Shown piece by piece: positions 62,518 to 64,000 of a DNA stretch of 64,000 nt. How positions within the stretch are numbered: the first letter of the stretch is position 1; each line of letters starts with the position of its first letter. The stretch lies in NCBI GenBank assembly GCA_041392845.1, contig JAWKLG010000007.1:152248-216247 (forward strand). Reading direction: 5' to 3'. The position numbers were made by a program, and so were the translations under genes. Under the pieces are notes generated by a model. It saw only the letters and a program-made list of their open reading frames with translations, was not told where the DNA came from and made no database searches. This DNA comes from JAGQWW01 sp041392845 (GTDB lineage Bacteria > Bacteroidota > Bacteroidia > Chitinophagales > Saprospiraceae).

Positions 62518-63291
62518 ATGCAAAACCTCAACCTTACCATCGTACAAAAGGATTTGATCTGGGAAGATGTTGCCGCCAATCTGGCACATCTGGATAATAT
62601 GATCGAAAAAAATCCTCCACAAACCGACCTCCTCCTCTTACCGGAAATGTTCACCACCGGATTCTCTATGGCCCCTGGCCGATTGGCAGAAACGATGGAT
62701 GGTTCCGGCGTACAATGGATGAAAAAGAAAGCCAGGGATTTGAATGCTGTAGTTTGTGGTAGTTTGATCATCAATGAAGAAGGCCAATATTTCAACCGTT
62801 TGGTTTGGATGAGACCCGATGGAACCTTCGATACTTATGACAAACGCCACCTCTTCACACTCGCAGACGAGCACAATTACTATGATCGTGGAAAAAAACG
62901 CCTGACAACCGAATGGAAAGGTTGGAAAATTTGCCCGCTCATTTGTTACGATTTGCGTTTTCCGGTTTGGTCAAGAAATACCGAAGGGTACGATTTATTG
63001 TTATATGTTGCCAACTGGCCTGAAACAAGAATCACCCATTGGCAAAATTTGCTCCGAGGAAGAGCAGTCGAGAACCAATCCTACACCATCGGTGTTAATC
63101 GGGTCGGAATTGACGGAACCGGGAAAAAATATTCCGGTCATTCTGCCATTATTGATTACAACGGACTTACTTTATATGAAGGAATTGGAACAGAAGATAT
63201 TTTTACAATGAGCCTGAGTAAAGAAAAACTGAATCAATACAGGGAGCGATTTCAATTTTTGAAAGACCAGGACAAATTTGAAATCAAATAA
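62518..63291 (+). CDS. Nitrilase-superfamily omega-amidase (YafV/Nit2-like)
   Basis: A 257-aa C-N hydrolase with the catalytic triad Glu43 (LLLPEMFTTGFS), Lys109 (TYDKRHLF) and Cys143 (CPLICYDLRFPVW). The motif set matches the YafV branch, which hydrolyses alpha-ketoglutaramate and alpha-ketosuccinamate (metabolite repair after transamination). It has the normal length. It begins immediately behind the rplY terminator and is followed by pth after 8 nt. Confidence 0.9.
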   Translation: MQNLNLTIVQKDLIWEDVAANLAHLDNMIEKNPPQTDLLLLPEMFTTGFSMAPGRLAETMDGSGVQWMKKKARDLNAVVCGSLIINEEGQYFNRLVWMRPDGTFDTYDKRHLFTLADEHNYYDRGKKRLTTEWKGWKICPLICYDLRFPVWSRNTEGYDLLLYVANWPETRITHWQNLLRGRAVENQSYTIGVNRVGIDGTGKKYSGHSAIIDYNGLTLYEGIGTEDIFTMSLSKEKLNQYRERFQFLKDQDKFEIK

Positions 63292-63299
63292 ATCCAGCT

Positions 63300-63923
63300 A
63301 TGTCATTCGCTACCTGGTTAAAGCAACTTTTTAAAAAAGAAATAAAAGAATCTGACCCAATGAAATATTTGATTGCGGGCCTGGGCAACATAGGAAGTGA
63401 ATACGAAAATACCAGACACAATATTGGTTTTGATGCGGTTGATGTTTTAGCAAAACAATTTGATGCAGTTTTTAAAACAGAAACCCTTGGAGACCTTGCG
63501 AGCTTTCGTCACAAGGGAAGAACCTTTATTCTCCTAAAACCATCCACCTATATGAATAGAAGCGGAAAGGCTGTGAGATATTGGATGCAAAAAGAAAACA
63601 TCAAACCTGAAAATTTATTAGTCGTACTTGATGACTTGCAATTACCCTTCGGGCGGATGCGACTAAGACCAAATGGAAGTGATGGCGGTCACAATGGCTT
63701 AAAAGATATCAATCAAACTTTTGGAAACAACAATTTTGCACGCCTTCGCATGGGTATCGGAGATGATTTTCACAAAGGGCAACAAGTAAATTTTGTATTG
63801 GGAGAATGGTCTTCAGAAGAGCAGGAAAATCTAAAACCTTTCCTGGAAAAAGCCTGCGATTGTATCAAGAGCTTCGGCACCATTGGATTGGCTCGTACGA
63901 TGAACACCTTTAATACCAAATAA
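63300..63923 (+). CDS. pth: Peptidyl-tRNA hydrolase
   Basis: Recycles peptidyl-tRNAs released by stalled ribosomes. The core has KYLIAGLGN (Asn30), NTRHNIGF (catalytic His40), KPSTYMNRSG, LDDLQLPFG and GGHNGLKDI. The product has a 20-residue amphipathic, basic N-terminal extension before MKYLIAG. I keep the upstream ATG (63300) because it sits 8 nt after the nitrilase stop, but initiation at Met21 (63360) would give the standard ~187-aa enzyme. Confidence 0.94.
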   Translation: MSFATWLKQLFKKEIKESDPMKYLIAGLGNIGSEYENTRHNIGFDAVDVLAKQFDAVFKTETLGDLASFRHKGRTFILLKPSTYMNRSGKAVRYWMQKENIKPENLLVVLDDLQLPFGRMRLRPNGSDGGHNGLKDINQTFGNNNFARLRMGIGDDFHKGQQVNFVLGEWSSEEQENLKPFLEKACDCIKSFGTIGLARTMNTFNTK

Positions 63924-63958
63924 AAAACCCTGAAAGCCATATTACCTTCAGGGTTTTT
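63922..63958. terminator. Terminator of pth
   Basis: A 12-bp stem AAAAACCCTGAA (63923-63934) with 63947-63958 and a 12-nt loop; T's on the right and A's on the left allow function in both directions. The remaining 40 bases of the window show no supported gene. Confidence 0.88.
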
Positions 63959-64000
63959 AAAATTGTTCTTTAATTAACGGTATTCCCGCTAGCTGTTCTG

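Noticed and set aside
63970..64000. Possible 3' end of a minus-strand gene (...TASGNTVN-stop)
   Set aside because: Only nine codons are visible before the window edge, too few to support a gene.

Overview
The window comes from a bacterium of the phylum Bacteroidota, most likely a Saprospiria-type organism. The evidence is type IX secretion (T9SS) genes and C-terminal sorting domains, SprB/SprF-type surface proteins, TonB receptor architecture, many upstream sequences matching the Bacteroidota -7 element (TAnnTTTG), and few obvious Shine-Dalgarno sequences. I see no tRNA, rRNA, CRISPR array, transposase or phage gene.

Positions 1-33.9 kb are mostly housekeeping and single-function genes. They are: a partial exported protein (1-240, minus); oadG-oadA (biotin-dependent decarboxylase); a class V aminotransferase; a TlpA-like thioredoxin lipid/envelope protein; a GT-C membrane glycosyltransferase; a DUF4920 lipoprotein; a secreted MORN-repeat caspase; an aldehyde dehydrogenase; a small membrane protein followed by a Clp-type AAA+ ATPase whose C-terminus looks like a release factor without its GGQ domain; a receiver protein; a GT2 glycosyltransferase and recX; an MscS channel; a DUF3592 protein; a glycosylasparaginase; a DUF1232 protein; a T9SS cargo with six CHRD domains; rpsT; a MORN_2 lipoprotein-porQ-xseB operon; a DUF3667 protein; a TonB receptor; a HEAT-like protein; and a VCBS/ASPIC lipoprotein gene broken by three frame changes, each at a homopolymer.

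Positions 34-58 kb form a contiguous minus-strand cell-surface locus. Three very large Cys-rich proteins (1324, 1259 and 1728 aa) each end in a carboxypeptidase-regulatory-like domain, a dockerin-like pair, a cohesin-like domain and a T9SS type A sorting domain. Between them lies an operon of a small cohesin-T9SS protein, a 2274-aa adhesin (eight cohesin-like domains in four alternating pairs, twelve SprB-like repeats, a gliding-type C-terminal domain) and a PorP/SprF outer-membrane protein. I interpret the locus as a possible T9SS-exported cohesin/dockerin surface assembly that carries no glycoside hydrolases. A NarL-type response regulator gene sits just upstream of the locus.

Positions 59.6-64 kb carry fadH (2,4-dienoyl-CoA reductase) and, divergently, rplY (L25/Ctc), a nitrilase-family omega-amidase and pth.

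Several intergenic regions carry unusual low-complexity repeat arrays. Two families are visible: CTAGGTGCTGGGTAC-like units at 5.5-5.8, 43.3 and 44.1 kb, and GCGGGATACGGTATGCGG/TTCGCACACCGCAT-like units at 18.5 and 21.1 kb. They abut the stop codons of neighbouring genes, usually convergent ones. A third, roughly 240-bp duplicated element lies at 43.5-44.1 kb.
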